Positions 24,770 to 35,700 of a stretch of DNA of 64,000 nucleotides are shown piece after piece. The notes beneath the pieces were generated by a model that was not told where the DNA came from, ran no database searches, and saw only the letters and a list, made by a program, of their open reading frames with translations. Source of the DNA: Petrolisthes cinctipes (lineage: Eukaryota; Arthropoda; Malacostraca; Decapoda; Porcellanidae); contig JAWQEG010000279.1 in the NCBI GenBank assembly GCA_033782935.1, positions 2,876,001 to 2,940,000 on the forward strand. The letters run 5' to 3'. The position numbers and the translations under genes are program-made. Each line of letters opens with the position of its first letter. Within the stretch, counting starts at the first letter, position 1.

Positions 24770-25339
24770 GAATTAATGTATTCCAATACAGGATTGTCCA
24801 GGCCAATATATAAGTCCATGTAATGTTAACTCTATACATATTGAAAATGAGGGAAACGACCCCATTATCATAAAGGCCATTGCTGCATATAATATTATAT
24901 TAACTCCAAAATTCGTCCATTAATTGAAGGTAAAGCTTCCATCTCGTGTACAACCACACACTACCGTTCTATTCTCAATAGAACCAGTAAAATAATATAT
25001 AATCAGGGATTAATTTACTTTACCCAATGTAAACAGTGAAAATATCACTGATATTAATAAATCATCTACCAATATGCATGTAAAGAAAGGAACATAACTA
25101 TGTGATCTGTACAGATGGAAGTTACACCAATACCACAAGGAAATATTGTATCGGTTCTTACCGAAGGATAAAGTGATAGTCACAGAAGGGAACAACTTAG
25201 AAAATTTTGTCAGTGGACACGATTTTCCACTTTATCGTGATAATCTCATCACCATACTAGCCACATATTGAATACGATTGCCCTACTTGGTGAATCCTTA
25301 GGATGAACCAACATTATAAAAGCATGCCATTACACTAAC
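24770..25339 (+). other. Protease to reverse transcriptase spacer, degenerate
   Basis: AT-rich DNA with frequent stops in all frames. Its position corresponds to the poorly conserved connection between protease and reverse transcriptase in gypsy polyproteins. I see no motif strong enough to name. Confidence 0.5.
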
Positions 25340-25850
25340 ATCTCCTCAACCCATTCATTCGAGCATATAGACTACCGTACCTCGTAGTAGGCAGAAAGTT
25401 GTAAAGAAAATTATAAATGAAATTATGGATGAAGGCATTATTAGGAATTCTAACTCCCCTTTTAACAGCCCAATGTTTTTGGTTTCAATAATAATGGTGA
25501 ATTTACGCCAGTAATTGATTACAGACAAATAAATAATGCTACAATTAAAGATAAATATCCCCTCCCTCCTTTAAGATGTTTTGTCTAACATTGGTAAATC
25601 AAAGCCTATGATATTCTCCACCTTAATTAAACTTGGTCATTGGAAACTGGCAAGTAGCATTAGATGATAAAAGTCAACCCATTACAACATTTAGTACTTC
25701 CCATGGTTATTATGAATACATTCGTAGACCATTTGGGTTATGTAATGCTTCATCCATATTTCAACATATGGTTAATTTTCGTATTGGTTTTATTAATAAC
25801 GTAGTCATCGCTAATCTTAACGATTTGATTATTTTTCTATAGACGTACAT
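25340..25850 (+). pseudogene. Reverse transcriptase remnant
   Basis: Reverse transcriptase would copy element RNA into DNA. Conserved blocks appear in order but in changing frames: INEIMDEGIIRNSNSPFNSP (about 25407-25466), FTPVIDYRQIN (25502-25534), DKYPLPP (about 25549-25569), then from 25633 WQVALDDKSQPITTFSTSHG and RRPFGLCNASSIFQ. The catalytic YxDD box reads NLND (25813-25824), so both its Tyr and its first Asp are changed, which should abolish polymerase activity. At least three frame changes occur within about 500 bp. The PFGLCNA block and the order of motifs identify a Ty3/gypsy-type enzyme. Confidence 0.88.
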
Positions 25851-26640
25851 TCATAATAAGTAACAATAAAGAAGCTTATCCAGAGATTACATTAGGTAGG
25901 CCTCAAACTTTAACTGCCTATGTGTCATTTTATTAACCAGGAAATTATAATTTTAGGTTATACATTAACCGCCACGGTGCTCCATACACAATCTGGTAAA
26001 ATACGAGCAATGAAAGTATTCACTATTCCTAATAAATGCTACTAACGTAAAATCATTCTTGGGTTTATATCCTTATTATAGAATCTTTGTAGAGCATTTT
26101 TCCCAAGTAGCTAAACCCCTAAATAATCAACTCGAGATTTTGTATGGAGGCCAGAAAAAACAGCTGAGCTTTGAATTAGTAAAGGTTAATTAATGTCAGC
26201 TCCAATTTTTGCGTTCCCAAATATTCATTAACTTTTATCAAGTGTACAGATGCTTCTTCAGTAGGCTTAGGCGCTGTACTTATGTAAGAGATAGCTATGG
26301 GTAGATATCAGGTATGTGCTAATGCTTAGAGAATATTAAGTGCACAGGGAACTCGTTACTCTGTAACAAAACAGGAAATTTAAGCAATATTATGGGCACT
26401 TCGTACTTTTAGAGAAATCGTATTAGGCTATCCTTTACAAGTTTTCGCGAATTACCAAACGATCCCTGGCTTACTATAACCTCAAACCCTAACGGGAAAA
26501 TTAGCCAGATAAAATCTAACAATTCAGGAATTTCTCCCACATATAGATATTAAATACCTTCCAGGACGATTAGATAAAGTAGCAGATCCCTTAAACAATT
26601 AGCTTGTCCTTTTAGTTCCGAGGACACCCATGGACTTTGA
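25851..26640 (+). pseudogene. Reverse transcriptase thumb and RNase H remnant
   Basis: RNase H removes the RNA strand of the hybrid during reverse transcription. In one frame, KCTDASSVGLGAVL carries the first acidic residue (Asp codon 26249-26251). It is followed by TRYSVTKQE with the conserved Glu (26375-26377), an immediate TAA (26381-26383), and then AILWALRTFREIVLGYPLQV. The third acidic position, normally Asp in a TDHQ-like block, reads Asn (AAT 26450-26452). Further on, FLPHIDIKYLPGRLDKVADP is a typical end of gypsy RNase H. Stops and frame changes make this a dead enzyme. The stretch 25851-26220 holds only weakly recognisable thumb sequence. Confidence 0.85.
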
Positions 26641-26854
26641 CATTAATACGGTTCCTAAACATTAGCAAACGGATTCCATGATGAATGTAATAAGATATTC
26701 ATTAAAAACCCTGAGGATGATAATAATGGACCATAATTACCCAGTCACTTAAATATCTTTTCCCTTCATGATGATATTATTTACAGAAAACTAAGGAAAC
26801 GTGACGTACAAACCAATCACATAGTGATATAACAAATAATAATTCCCTCAGTAT
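26641..26854 (+). other. RNase H to integrase linker, degenerate
   Basis: AT-rich, with stops in all frames. It occupies the position of the tether between RNase H and integrase in gypsy pol. No motif is strong enough to name. Confidence 0.45.
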
Positions 26855-27790
26855 TAATTACCCTTATATCATAATGCAGAAGGACATCCTGGGAGAGGTA
26901 GGTAACTAACCACTCTCCATATAATATACTATTAGCATAAACTAAGGGTAGATGATGAAACACATATATCGCTCAGTGCGAAACATACAATGCAAATCAA
27001 GGCCATACATTTGGACCTCTGTTCCATGACGGGAATCCCTAATCCTGAACGAATCATGGGACATAGTAGGATAGATCTACTTTCCTTACCAATTTAGAAT
27101 CAGGACGCAAATAAGTTTTTACCTATGGTTAACCATTTTCTAGATATAGTGGCGGCACCACTAGAAAAAAAAACCGCAAAAGTAAGTGCACATATATGTA
27201 AAAACCAAATTGATATGACCATATACATGTCCCGATATTATACAAGGTATCTTATTTCTTCTATATTAAGCAAACGTTTGTATTACCATATTTCCCAGCA
27301 TCTAATGGGTTAACAAAACGGCAAAACCGTAACACTACTAGAAGTACTTCATGGCACAGAAACAATGAAAATCCCTCCACATGGGAAGACTGCATCGATA
27401 TGACGGTCAATAAACACTACAAAATACGGAAATAAAAGGAAAAACTCCACATGAAATACTATATGGCGTATGGATACGTCTTTCATATGATATAACAATT
27501 GCCACGAAGAAGCCATGCTACAACATGGACAACTATGCTGAACGACAGTGAGTTGCATTTCCACAATTTCATCATGATGAACAAAGCAATTTATCGGCTT
27601 GCAAGAAAAATGCGTGATCGCCGACATAACAAAGCAATTTATCGGCTTGCAAGAAAAATGTGTGATCGCCGACAGAACAAAACAAATTATAGGCTTGCTA
27701 GAAAAAAAAAAAAAATGCGTAATCGCCAACATAATGGGTACCCGATCGAACTTCACACAGTCATGTCTTTAGTAGGCATAACCTTATAAT
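26855..27790 (+). pseudogene. Integrase remnant
   Basis: Integrase inserts the DNA copy into the genome. An HHCC-type finger is visible: His codons at 26870-26872 and 26885-26887 (YHNAEGHPGRGR), then QCETYNANQG, where the second Cys of CxxC is Tyr (26986-26988). The core starts at RIDLLSLP with the first catalytic Asp at 27074-27076, followed by a stop at 27095-27097 and a further open piece to 27313 that includes MVNHFLDIVAAPLEKKTAK. The segment PASNGLTKRQNR (27295-27330) has Lys (27316-27318) where the catalytic Glu is expected. EILYGVWIRLSYDIT resembles the end of the core. A short tandem repeat disrupts the C-terminal part. Several frames are used, and the enzyme is inactive. Confidence 0.85.
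27580..27732 (+). repeat. 48-bp tandem repeat inside integrase, about 3 copies
   Basis: Units start at 27580, 27628 and 27676 with AACAAAGCAATTTATCGG, CTTGCAAGAAAAATG and GATCGCCGAC blocks. The third unit is diverged and lengthened by a run of 14 A. In one plus-strand frame this gives a repeating NKAIYRLARKMRDRRH peptide. As 48 is divisible by three, the repeat itself keeps frame. Confidence 0.88.
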
Positions 27791-28179
27791 AATGAATAAT
27801 TTTACCAGGCGGATGATATTGTTTATGTAAACAGAATAAAGAAATTGGTAAAATGCGCGCAAAAATCCTAACATCCAAAATAAAACCAATCAATATCTCT
27901 GCAACAGCAACAATGTCCTCTTCCTCGTAATATTATCCCTACTATTGATGATAATAAAATAAACACTTACAAACACAAACTCCGATCGGTTTCCAATGAA
28001 AAATAATATTTCTTCATACAAATGTGGCCCAAATTAACCTATATAACGGTTTTCATGTCATACTCGCGGCGGCTACATGCATAACGACGAGGTGCATAAC
28101 ACAGATAAAGATGACGTCTTACAATCCGAGAGCTCTCGTTTACAATTTTATCAAACAGTTGAAAAGAAAAGGAAAATAA
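27791..28179 (+). other. Post-integrase region, nothing recognisable
   Basis: AT-rich, without a long open frame and without a motif I can name. It lies between the integrase C terminus and the env-like segment. Confidence 0.4.
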
Positions 28180-29884
28180 ATAAAATATTGGTGATGAACG
28201 ATATGATCACTATTTCTTACTCTTTACTGGATATATGAATTATTACCAAAATTTCTGCCATTGAGCAGTAATTACAGATAAAATACTTAATGATACACTA
28301 GTTTTGGTTGACAGGTATCACACAACTGAATTTACCTATGTAAGTGCATTATATTCTATAGTGTCCTTGCACTATTGGGCGCCCTAGGAATGGATTCAGC
28401 GACTCAGGTAATATTGCTAGCTTATTATACAAAAATATATATATAATGGCTTAGAGCCATCATCACAGCCCAGAGCGTGATTTAGATAATTTTTAAGTGA
28501 AATTTCATGAGCACTATTTGGTACTGCTTAGAGATATAGGGGTATACAAGCATAATACCATACATAAAAGGTTGCAGGACAAGCCTTTGCAAATCAAGGT
28601 AAGATAGAGTAACAGGTATATACTGTATTAGAGTGTAAATCATTGCACAGAAATTAAATACGATTTAGATAGTTTATATGAGCAACGAATGAAATGAACT
28701 ACATATATGAAATAATCACATCATATTTTTAGGCTTCTATTTTATTTCTGTGAGTTTGCGGAAAAATGATAGCAGGTGAGGAACTTAGAGAGGAATTACA
28801 AACACTTATTAAGAGAATATTTACTGCGGGTAAGATAAGATCAACTCACAATATTATTACCACTCCAATAGCTACGAGATGCAATGGTACAATCAATGAT
28901 GAAATCTCATCTTCCTTATTATCTTTCATGAAATATTATTATCCAGTCATGCGTAGTATTTTAATACAAGATCATATACTCATTATTATTCCCATAAAAG
29001 GTAAAATGTTATTCACAAGCTACGCACTTCTACAATTCCCTATTAAAATGGAAGTAATCATTTAATATTCAATTTTCATCCAATAAGTATTATATTTAGT
29101 GAGGATGTCATCAGTGACACACAACACTTCAAGTGCCATGTTGCATATCTTCATATATGTTTGTCTAGCATATTTCTTTGCATTTAAGTTGCATTTAAGT
29201 CTCCAAAGGATGCAAAATCTCCACTTGCTTAGAATCATAAGTACTACTAATCAAGCACTATATGCATGTATATTCATATCTATTACTAATCAAACTCTCT
29301 TTCATCATCAATTTTAATTTCCACTATCTATACTTACCTGCTAATACACAATTAACATTAATTTGCCCTAATCACCCTACACATGGTATGGTTCAAGGCA
29401 ACTATAAAGAAGCAGACTCATAGGAAATACGATCCAAGGGAATCGTACCTTGCCTAGTAAACATAATTTGCTAGAAAACATAGCACAATCTCTTCCACCT
29501 TTTCAACATATTTCATTTAAAGTTGAATTGTTTAACATCTCCTAATTCATTATCAGTTGTATCAGACAAAAATGAAACTATTATGTTACTCAATGAGAAT
29601 AGGATTCAATCATCCTTATTATATCATTTGATTCCTCCATATAGTGATCAAAATAAAACTTGGTACCAATGTTTATTATCCCATGTCTTATCTTTCTGGC
29701 ATGTACTATAAAATTTATGTATTGTATAAGACAGTCTAAAATACTATTTTTGTATTGTATAAGAAAGAACTATCGAAGTATACTGAATTATCTTGTGTTG
29801 AAAAGAACAAGACTGTTATTTATTTCACAGCTACAACATAGCAACACGGCTCCCCCCTCATTAATGTGTGGATTTTTAGCATAG
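28180..29884 (+). pseudogene. Possible env-like remnant
   Basis: After integrase there is about 1.7 kb with several short open pieces and no homology to gag or pol. Near 28360-28430 a segment reads SVLALLGALGMDSATQV. The frame at 28766-29065 (99 aa) ends with SILIQDHILIIIPIKGKML and LLQFPIK, an alternation of hydrophobic strands and Pro that resembles the membrane-proximal part of insect errantivirus envelope proteins. Further pieces contain scattered Cys and a hydrophobic stretch (WYQCLLSHVLSFWHVL, near 29660-29708) that could be a membrane anchor. Position and general character fit a decayed env, but no single diagnostic motif is certain. The region could instead be unrelated non-coding DNA. 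It is heavily interrupted and cannot encode an envelope protein. Confidence 0.35.
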
Positions 29885-30177
29885 GTTAGATTATATACAC
29901 ACAATAACATGCACCTAGCTAAACACATTAATATTAAGATGAAATTTTATGTAACAATGTATTCATGTTCATGTATTTATATTCATGTATTACCGGTAAT
30001 GTTAATTTTAAGCATATGGTGTGCCAATGTCTTAATGTCTATTTTTATGTTACTACACATGTATTTATTGTTAATGTCTTAGTATTATGTACCCTACCAA
30101 CATTGTGAACTGGCCTTCTATTAAATAAAGCATAAAGCAAAAGCCTGGAGGCCAGGCTGGTAGCATGGTTCGAGCGA
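29885..30177 (+). other. Element 3' non-coding region before the 3' LTR
   Basis: AT-rich with repeated ATGT/TCATG words. A clear polypurine tract, which normally sits directly before the 3' LTR to prime plus-strand synthesis, is not visible. The last 15 bases before the LTR are GCATGGTTCGAGCGA. A hairpin is annotated separately. Confidence 0.55.
30142..30158 (+). repeat. Hairpin just upstream of the 3' LTR
   Basis: Perfect 7-bp arms AGCCTGG and CCAGGCT with a 3-base loop, ending 19 bases before the LTR. It occupies the neighbourhood where a polypurine tract would be expected. Confidence 0.75.
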
Positions 30178-30611
30178 TGTACGGACAAAAGCAAAGACTA
30201 GAAGGAACAACAGATTCAGATTCCGCATACATACACACCATAAAACCATTAAGGGACCTGACCACCCAGGTGGGTCAAACACACACACACACACACACAC
30301 ACTCTCCCATATATTTTTATACCTACCTGCATCCCCCTCAGACAATTGACCTTCCCTATCTTATTGGCATCTCTCCAAACACAGGTGCGGTCAGGTCATA
30401 CGAAAAGACATTAACCCTTCCTACCTCCCCTTCGAAGGAGAGGTAGGAAAGAGAGTAAAGGAGAGAGAGAGAGAGAGAGAGAGAGATAGGAAAGGGTTGG
30501 CCCACTTTCCCTTTCACACGAGAAGAGAGAAGTAGGTACAGAATCAAACTGACCATTCACAGGCAACACAGTCACACTCTAGCCATTCTGTAAACTATGG
30601 AGTTTGAAATG

Positions 30612-30618
30612 TATATAA
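30612..30618 (+). promoter_or_regulatory. TATA-like box of 3' LTR
   Basis: TATATAA, identical in context to the 5' LTR copy. It could drive outward transcription into the satellite. Motif only. Confidence 0.45.
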
Positions 30619-30755
30619 GCAGAGGAGGTACACTAGGAGTTAGGATACCACACTGACTCCCTAAGGGCTATAAACTGTCTCCATAGAGAGAGACATAATA
30701 CCACATAAGGCAAGGCACATCACGATAATACCCTGTATAGATAAGTACACATATT

Positions 30756-30761
30756 AATAAA
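30756..30761 (+). promoter_or_regulatory. AATAAA in 3' LTR, candidate polyadenylation signal
   Basis: The hexamer lies about 140 bp after the TATA-like box, where it could direct 3' end formation of the element transcript. Motif only. Confidence 0.5.
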
Positions 30762-30940
30762 TTAAGCCTTAAGAAACTTGTGAAGTCAATCACCTAAGCA
30801 AACTTAAGAAAGCACCCCGTCTTCCACGTTACCTAAAACAACAACAACAACAACAACAACTACTACACTACAACTACAAGAATTACATACAAGTAAGTTA
30901 CCAAGTTCTGCCCAGAGTTCAAGCCTTCAGAACTGGTACA

Positions 30941-30944
30941 GGGT
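30941..30944 (+). repeat. Target-site duplication, right copy (GGGT)
   Basis: GGGT directly after the 3' LTR, matching the four bases before the 5' LTR. Satellite sequence resumes as GGGTGTTTTGGGACTAAATT, a C-type monomer. Confidence 0.75.
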
Positions 30945-31017
30945 GTTTTGGGACTAAATTTGAGATATCGATTTTTTGGCACCTAAAATGTCGATTTTTA
31001 GCATGTTTTTAGCCTAT

Positions 31018-32725
31018 ATTTTGAAAATATTCTAGCACTGTGTAGGCATGTACAGATTGCTTCTGGGACCCCCAAATATTGAGTTTTCGGGTGTTTTGAG
31101 CCTGAATTTGAGATATAAACGGGTACAGAAGATACATGCACATATTGACTTTGGGCATCTAAAATATCGATTTTCAGCATGTTTTGGGCCTGTATTATGA
31201 AAAAACTCTAACACTGTGTAGGCATGTACAGATTGCTTCTGGGACCCCAAAATATTGAATTTTCAGGTGTTTTGAGCCTGAATTTGAGATATAAACGGGT
31301 ACTGAAGATGCATGCACATATCGACTTTTGTGCACCTAAAAGATCGATTTTCAGTATGTTTTGAGCATGTATTTTGAAAATACTCTAACACGGAGTAGGC
31401 ATGTACAGATCGCTTCTGGGACCCCAAAATATTGAATTTTCGGGTGTTTTGAGCCTGAATTTGAAATATAAACGGGTACAGAAGATACATGCACATATTG
31501 ACTTTGGGCACCAAAAATATCGACTTTCAGCATGTTTTGGGCCTGAATTTTGAAAATACTCTAACACGGAGTAGGCATGTACAGATCGCTTCTGGGACCC
31601 CAAAATATCGAATTTTCGGGTGTTTAGGGCCAGAATTTGAGATATAAACGGGTACAGAAGATGCATCCACATATCGACTTTTGGGCACCTAAAAGATCGA
31701 TTTTCAGTATGTTTTTGGCCTGTATTTTGAAAATACTCTTACACGGAGTAGGCATGTACAGATACCTTCTGGGACCTCTAAATATCGAATTTTCGGGTGT
31801 TTTGGGACTGAATTTGAGATATCGATTTTTTGGCACCTAAAATGTCGATTTTTAGCATGTTTTTAGCCTATATTTTGAAAATATTCTAGCACTGTGTAGG
31901 CATGTACAGATTGCTTCTGGGACCCCAAAATATTGAATTTTCGGGTGTTTTGAGCCTGAATTTGAGATATAAACGGGTACAGAAGATACATGCACTTATT
32001 GACTTTGGGCATCTAAAATATCGACTTTCAGCATGTTTTGGGCCTGTATTTTGAAAATACTCTAACACTGAGTAGGCATGTACAGATTGCTTCTGGGACC
32101 CCAAAATATTGAATTTTCGGGTGTTTTGAGCCTTAATTTGAGATATAAACGGGTACTGAAGATGCATGCACATATCGACTTTTGTGCACCTAAAAGATCG
32201 ATTTTCAGTATGTTTTGAGCATGTATTTTGAAAATACTCTAACACGGAGTAGGCATGTACAGATCGCTTCTGGGACCCCAAAATATTGAATTTTCGGGTG
32301 TTTTGAGCCTGAATTTGAAATATAAACGGGTACAGAAGATACATGCACATATTGACTTTGGGCACCAAAAATATCGACTTTCAGCATGTTTTGGGCCTGA
32401 ATTTTGAAAATACTCTAACACGGAGTAGGCATGTACAGATCGCTTCTGGGACCCCAAAATATCGAATTTTCGGGTGTTTAGGGTCAGAATTTGAGATATA
32501 AACGGGTACAGAAGATGCATCCACATATCGACTTTTGGGCACCTAAAAGATCGATTTTCAGTATGTTTTTGGCCTGTATTTTGAAAATACTCTTACACGG
32601 AGTAGGCATGTACAGATACCTTCTGGGACCTCTAAATATCGAATTTTCGGGTGTTTTGGGACTGAATTTGAGATATCGATTTTTTGGCACCTAAAATGTC
32701 GATTTTTAGCATGTTTTTAGCCTAT
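31018..32725 (+). repeat. Two tandem pentameric units (854 bp each)
   Basis: 31018-31871 and 31872-32725 each hold four long monomers and one 148-bp C monomer. Private variants shared between them at exactly 854-bp spacing include ATCGACTTTCAGCATG, GAAATATAAACGGG, GATGCATCCACATATCG and ACTCTTACACGG. The second copy has GGGTCAGAATTTG where the first has GGGCCAGAATTTG. The first monomers differ more: GACCCCCAAATATTGAGTTT is found only in the first copy. Confidence 0.85.
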
Positions 32726-35700
32726 ATTTTGAAAATATTCTAGCACTGTGTAGGCATGTACAGATTGCTTCTGGGACCCCAAAATATTGAATTTTCGGGT
32801 GTTTTGAGCCTGAATTTGAGATATAAACGGGTACAGAAGATACATGCACTTATTGACTTTGGGCATCTAAAATATCGACTTTCAGCATGTTTTGGGCCTG
32901 TATTTTGAAAATACTCTAACACTGAGTAGGCATGTACAGATTGCTTCTGGGACCCCAAAATATTGAATTTTCGGGTGTTTTGAGCCTTAATTTGAGATAT
33001 AAACGGGTACTGAAGATGCATGCAAATATCGACTTTTGTGCACCTAAAAGATCGATTTTCAGTATGTTTTGAGCATGTATTTTGAAAATACTCTAACACG
33101 GAGTAGGCATGTACAGATCGCTTCTGGGACCCCTAAATATCGAATTTTCGGGTGTTTTGATACTGAATTTGAGATATCGACTTTTTGGCACCTAAAAGAT
33201 CGATTTTTAGCATGTTTTTAGCCTATATTTTGAAAATATTCTAGCACAGTACAGATTGCTTCTGGGACCCCAAAATATTGAATTTTCGGGTGTTTTGAGC
33301 CTGAATTTGAGATATAAACAGGTACTGAAGATGCATGCACATATCGACTTTTGTGCACCTAAAAGATCGATTTTCAGTATGTTTTGAGCATGTATTTTGA
33401 AAATACTCTAACACGGAGTAGGCATGTACAGATCGCTTCTGGGACCCCAAAATATTGAATTTTCGGGTGTTTTGAGCCTGAATTTGAAATATAAACGGGT
33501 ACAGAAGATACATGCACATATTGACTTTGGGCACCAAAAATATCGATTTTCAGCATGTTTTGGGCCTGAATTTTAAAAATACTCTAACACGGAGTAGGCA
33601 TGTACAGATCGCTTCTGGGACCCCTAAATATCGAATTTTCGGGTGTTTTGATACTGAATTTGAGATATCGACTTTTTGGCACCTAAAAGATCGATTTTTA
33701 GCATGTTTTTAGCCTATATTTTGAAAATATTCTAGCACTGTACAGATTGCCTCTGGGACCCCAAAATATTGAATTTTCGGGTGTTTTGAACCTGAATTTG
33801 AGATATAAACGGGTACAGAAGATACATGCACATATTGACTTTGGGCACCAAAAATATCGATTTTCAGCATGTTTTGGGCCTGAATTTTGAAAATACTCTA
33901 ACACGGAGTAGGCATGTACAGATCGCTTCTGGGACCCCAAAATATCGAATTTTCGGGTGTTTAGGGCCAGAATTTGAGATATAAACGGGTACTGAAGATG
34001 CATGCACATATCGACTTTTGTGCACCTAAAAGATCGATTTTCAGTATGTTTTGAGCATGTATTTTGAAAATACTCTAACACGGAGTAGGCATGTACAGAT
34101 CGCTTCTGGGACCCCTAAATATCGAATTTTCGGGTGTTTTGGGACTGAATTTGAGATATCGACTTTTTGGCACTTAAAAGATCGATTTTTAGCATGTTTT
34201 TAGCCTATATTTTGAAAATATTCTAGCACTGTACAGATTGCTTCTGGGACCCCAAAATATTGAATTTTCGGGTGTTTTGAGCCAGAATTTGAGATATAAA
34301 CGGGTACAGAAGATACATGCACATATTGACTTTGGGCACCAAAAATATCGATTTTCAGCATGTTTTGGGCCTGAATTTTGAAAATACTCTAACACGGAGT
34401 AGGCATGTACAGATCGCTTCTGGGACCCCAAAATATCGAATTTTCGGGTGTTTTGAGCCTGAATTTGAGATATAAACGGGTACTGAAGATGCATGCACAT
34501 ATCGACTTTTGTGCACCTAAATGATCGATTTTCAGTATGTTTTGAGCATGTATTTTGAAAATACTCTAACACGGAATAGGCATGTACAGATCGCATCTGG
34601 GACCCCTAAATATCGAATTTTCGGGTGTTTTGGGACTGAATTTGAGATATCGACTTTTTGGCACCTAAAAGATCGATTTTTAGCATGTTTTTAGCCTATA
34701 TTTTGAAAATATTCTAACACTAAGTAGGCATGTACAGATTGCTTCTCGGACCCCAAAGTATTGAATTTTCGGGTGTTTTGAGCCTGAATTTGAGATATAA
34801 ACGGGTACAGAAGATACATGCACATATTGACTTTGGGCACCAAAAATATCGATTTTCAGCATGTTTTGGGCCTGAATTTTGAAAATACTCTAACACGGAG
34901 TAGGCATGTACAGATCGCTTCTGGGACCCCAAAATATCGAATTTTCGGGTGTTTAGGGCCAGAATTTGAGATATAAACGGGTACTGAAGATGCATGCACA
35001 TATCGACTTTTGTGCACCTAAAAGATCGATTTTCAGTATGTTTTGAGCATGTATTTTGAAAATACTCTAACACGGAGTAGGCATGTACAGATCGCTTCTG
35101 GGACCCCAAAATATCGAATTTTCGGGTGTTTTGGGACTGAATTTGAGATATCGACTTTTTGGCACTTAAAAGATCGATTTTTAGCATGTTTTTAGCCTAT
35201 ATTTTGAAAATGTTCTAGCACTGTACAGATTGCTTCTGGGACCCCAAAATATTGAATTTTCGGGTGTTTTGAGCCAGAATTTGAGATATAAACGGGTACA
35301 GAAGATACATGCACATATTGACTTTGGGCACCAAAAATATCGATTTTCAGCATGTTTTGGGCCTGAATTTTGAAAATACTCGAACACGGAGTAGGCATGT
35401 ACAGATCGCTTCTGGGACCCCAAAATATCGAATTTTCGGGTGTTTTGAGCCTGAATTTGAGATATAAACGGGTACTGAAGATGCATGCACATATCGACTT
35501 TTGTGCACCTAAATGATCGATTTTCAGTATGTTTTGAGCATGTATTTTGAAAATACTCTAACACGGAATAGGCATGTACAGATCGCATCTGGGACCCCTA
35601 AATATCGAATTTTCGGGTGTTTTGGGACTGAATTTGAGATATCGACTTTTTGGCACCTAAAAGATCGATTTTTAGAATGTTTTTAGCCTATATTTTGAAA

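Larger units (their letters stand above)
21982..30940 (+). mobile_element. Ty3/gypsy-type LTR retrotransposon inserted in satellite
   Basis: The 8,959-bp element consists of 5' LTR, leader, gag, pol remnants, a possible env-like remnant and 3' LTR. Pol segments run protease, reverse transcriptase, RNase H, integrase, which is the Ty3/gypsy order (in Ty1/copia integrase comes before reverse transcriptase). Recognisable landmarks are the protease DTGA, the reverse transcriptase PFGLCNA block, an RNase H TDAS block and an integrase HHCC-like finger. Pol is spread over all three frames with in-frame stops, so the copy is non-autonomous. The two LTRs are almost identical, which indicates recent insertion. 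A 4-bp target duplication and a possible env would fit errantivirus-like gypsy elements, but the clade is not established here. Confidence 0.95.
30178..30940 (+). repeat. 3' long terminal repeat (763 bp)
   Basis: It has the same ends (TGTACGGAC...AACTGGTACA) and internal features as the 5' LTR: (AC)12 at 30279-30302, near-palindrome at 30420-30447, (GA)13 at 30461-30486, TATA-like box at 30612-30618 and AATAAA at 30756-30761. Line-by-line comparison shows only the extra GA step. Confidence 0.96.

Noticed and set aside
24307..25195. Minus-strand open frames opposite protease and the spacer
   Set aside because: They are short, without domains, and antisense to identifiable pol remnants.
27349..27756. 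135-codon minus-strand frame with repeated ITHFSCKPINCFV-like segments
   Set aside because: It is the reverse complement of the 48-bp tandem repeat inside integrase. The repetition comes from that, not from a real protein.
30160..30178. tRNA-like B-box (GGTTCGAGC) before the 3' LTR
   Set aside because: There is no matching A-box, acceptor stem or cloverleaf around it. It is a chance match.
30941..33000. Inverted satellite segments or a palindromic array arm
   Set aside because: All monomers examined on both sides of the insertion and throughout the window have the same orientation.
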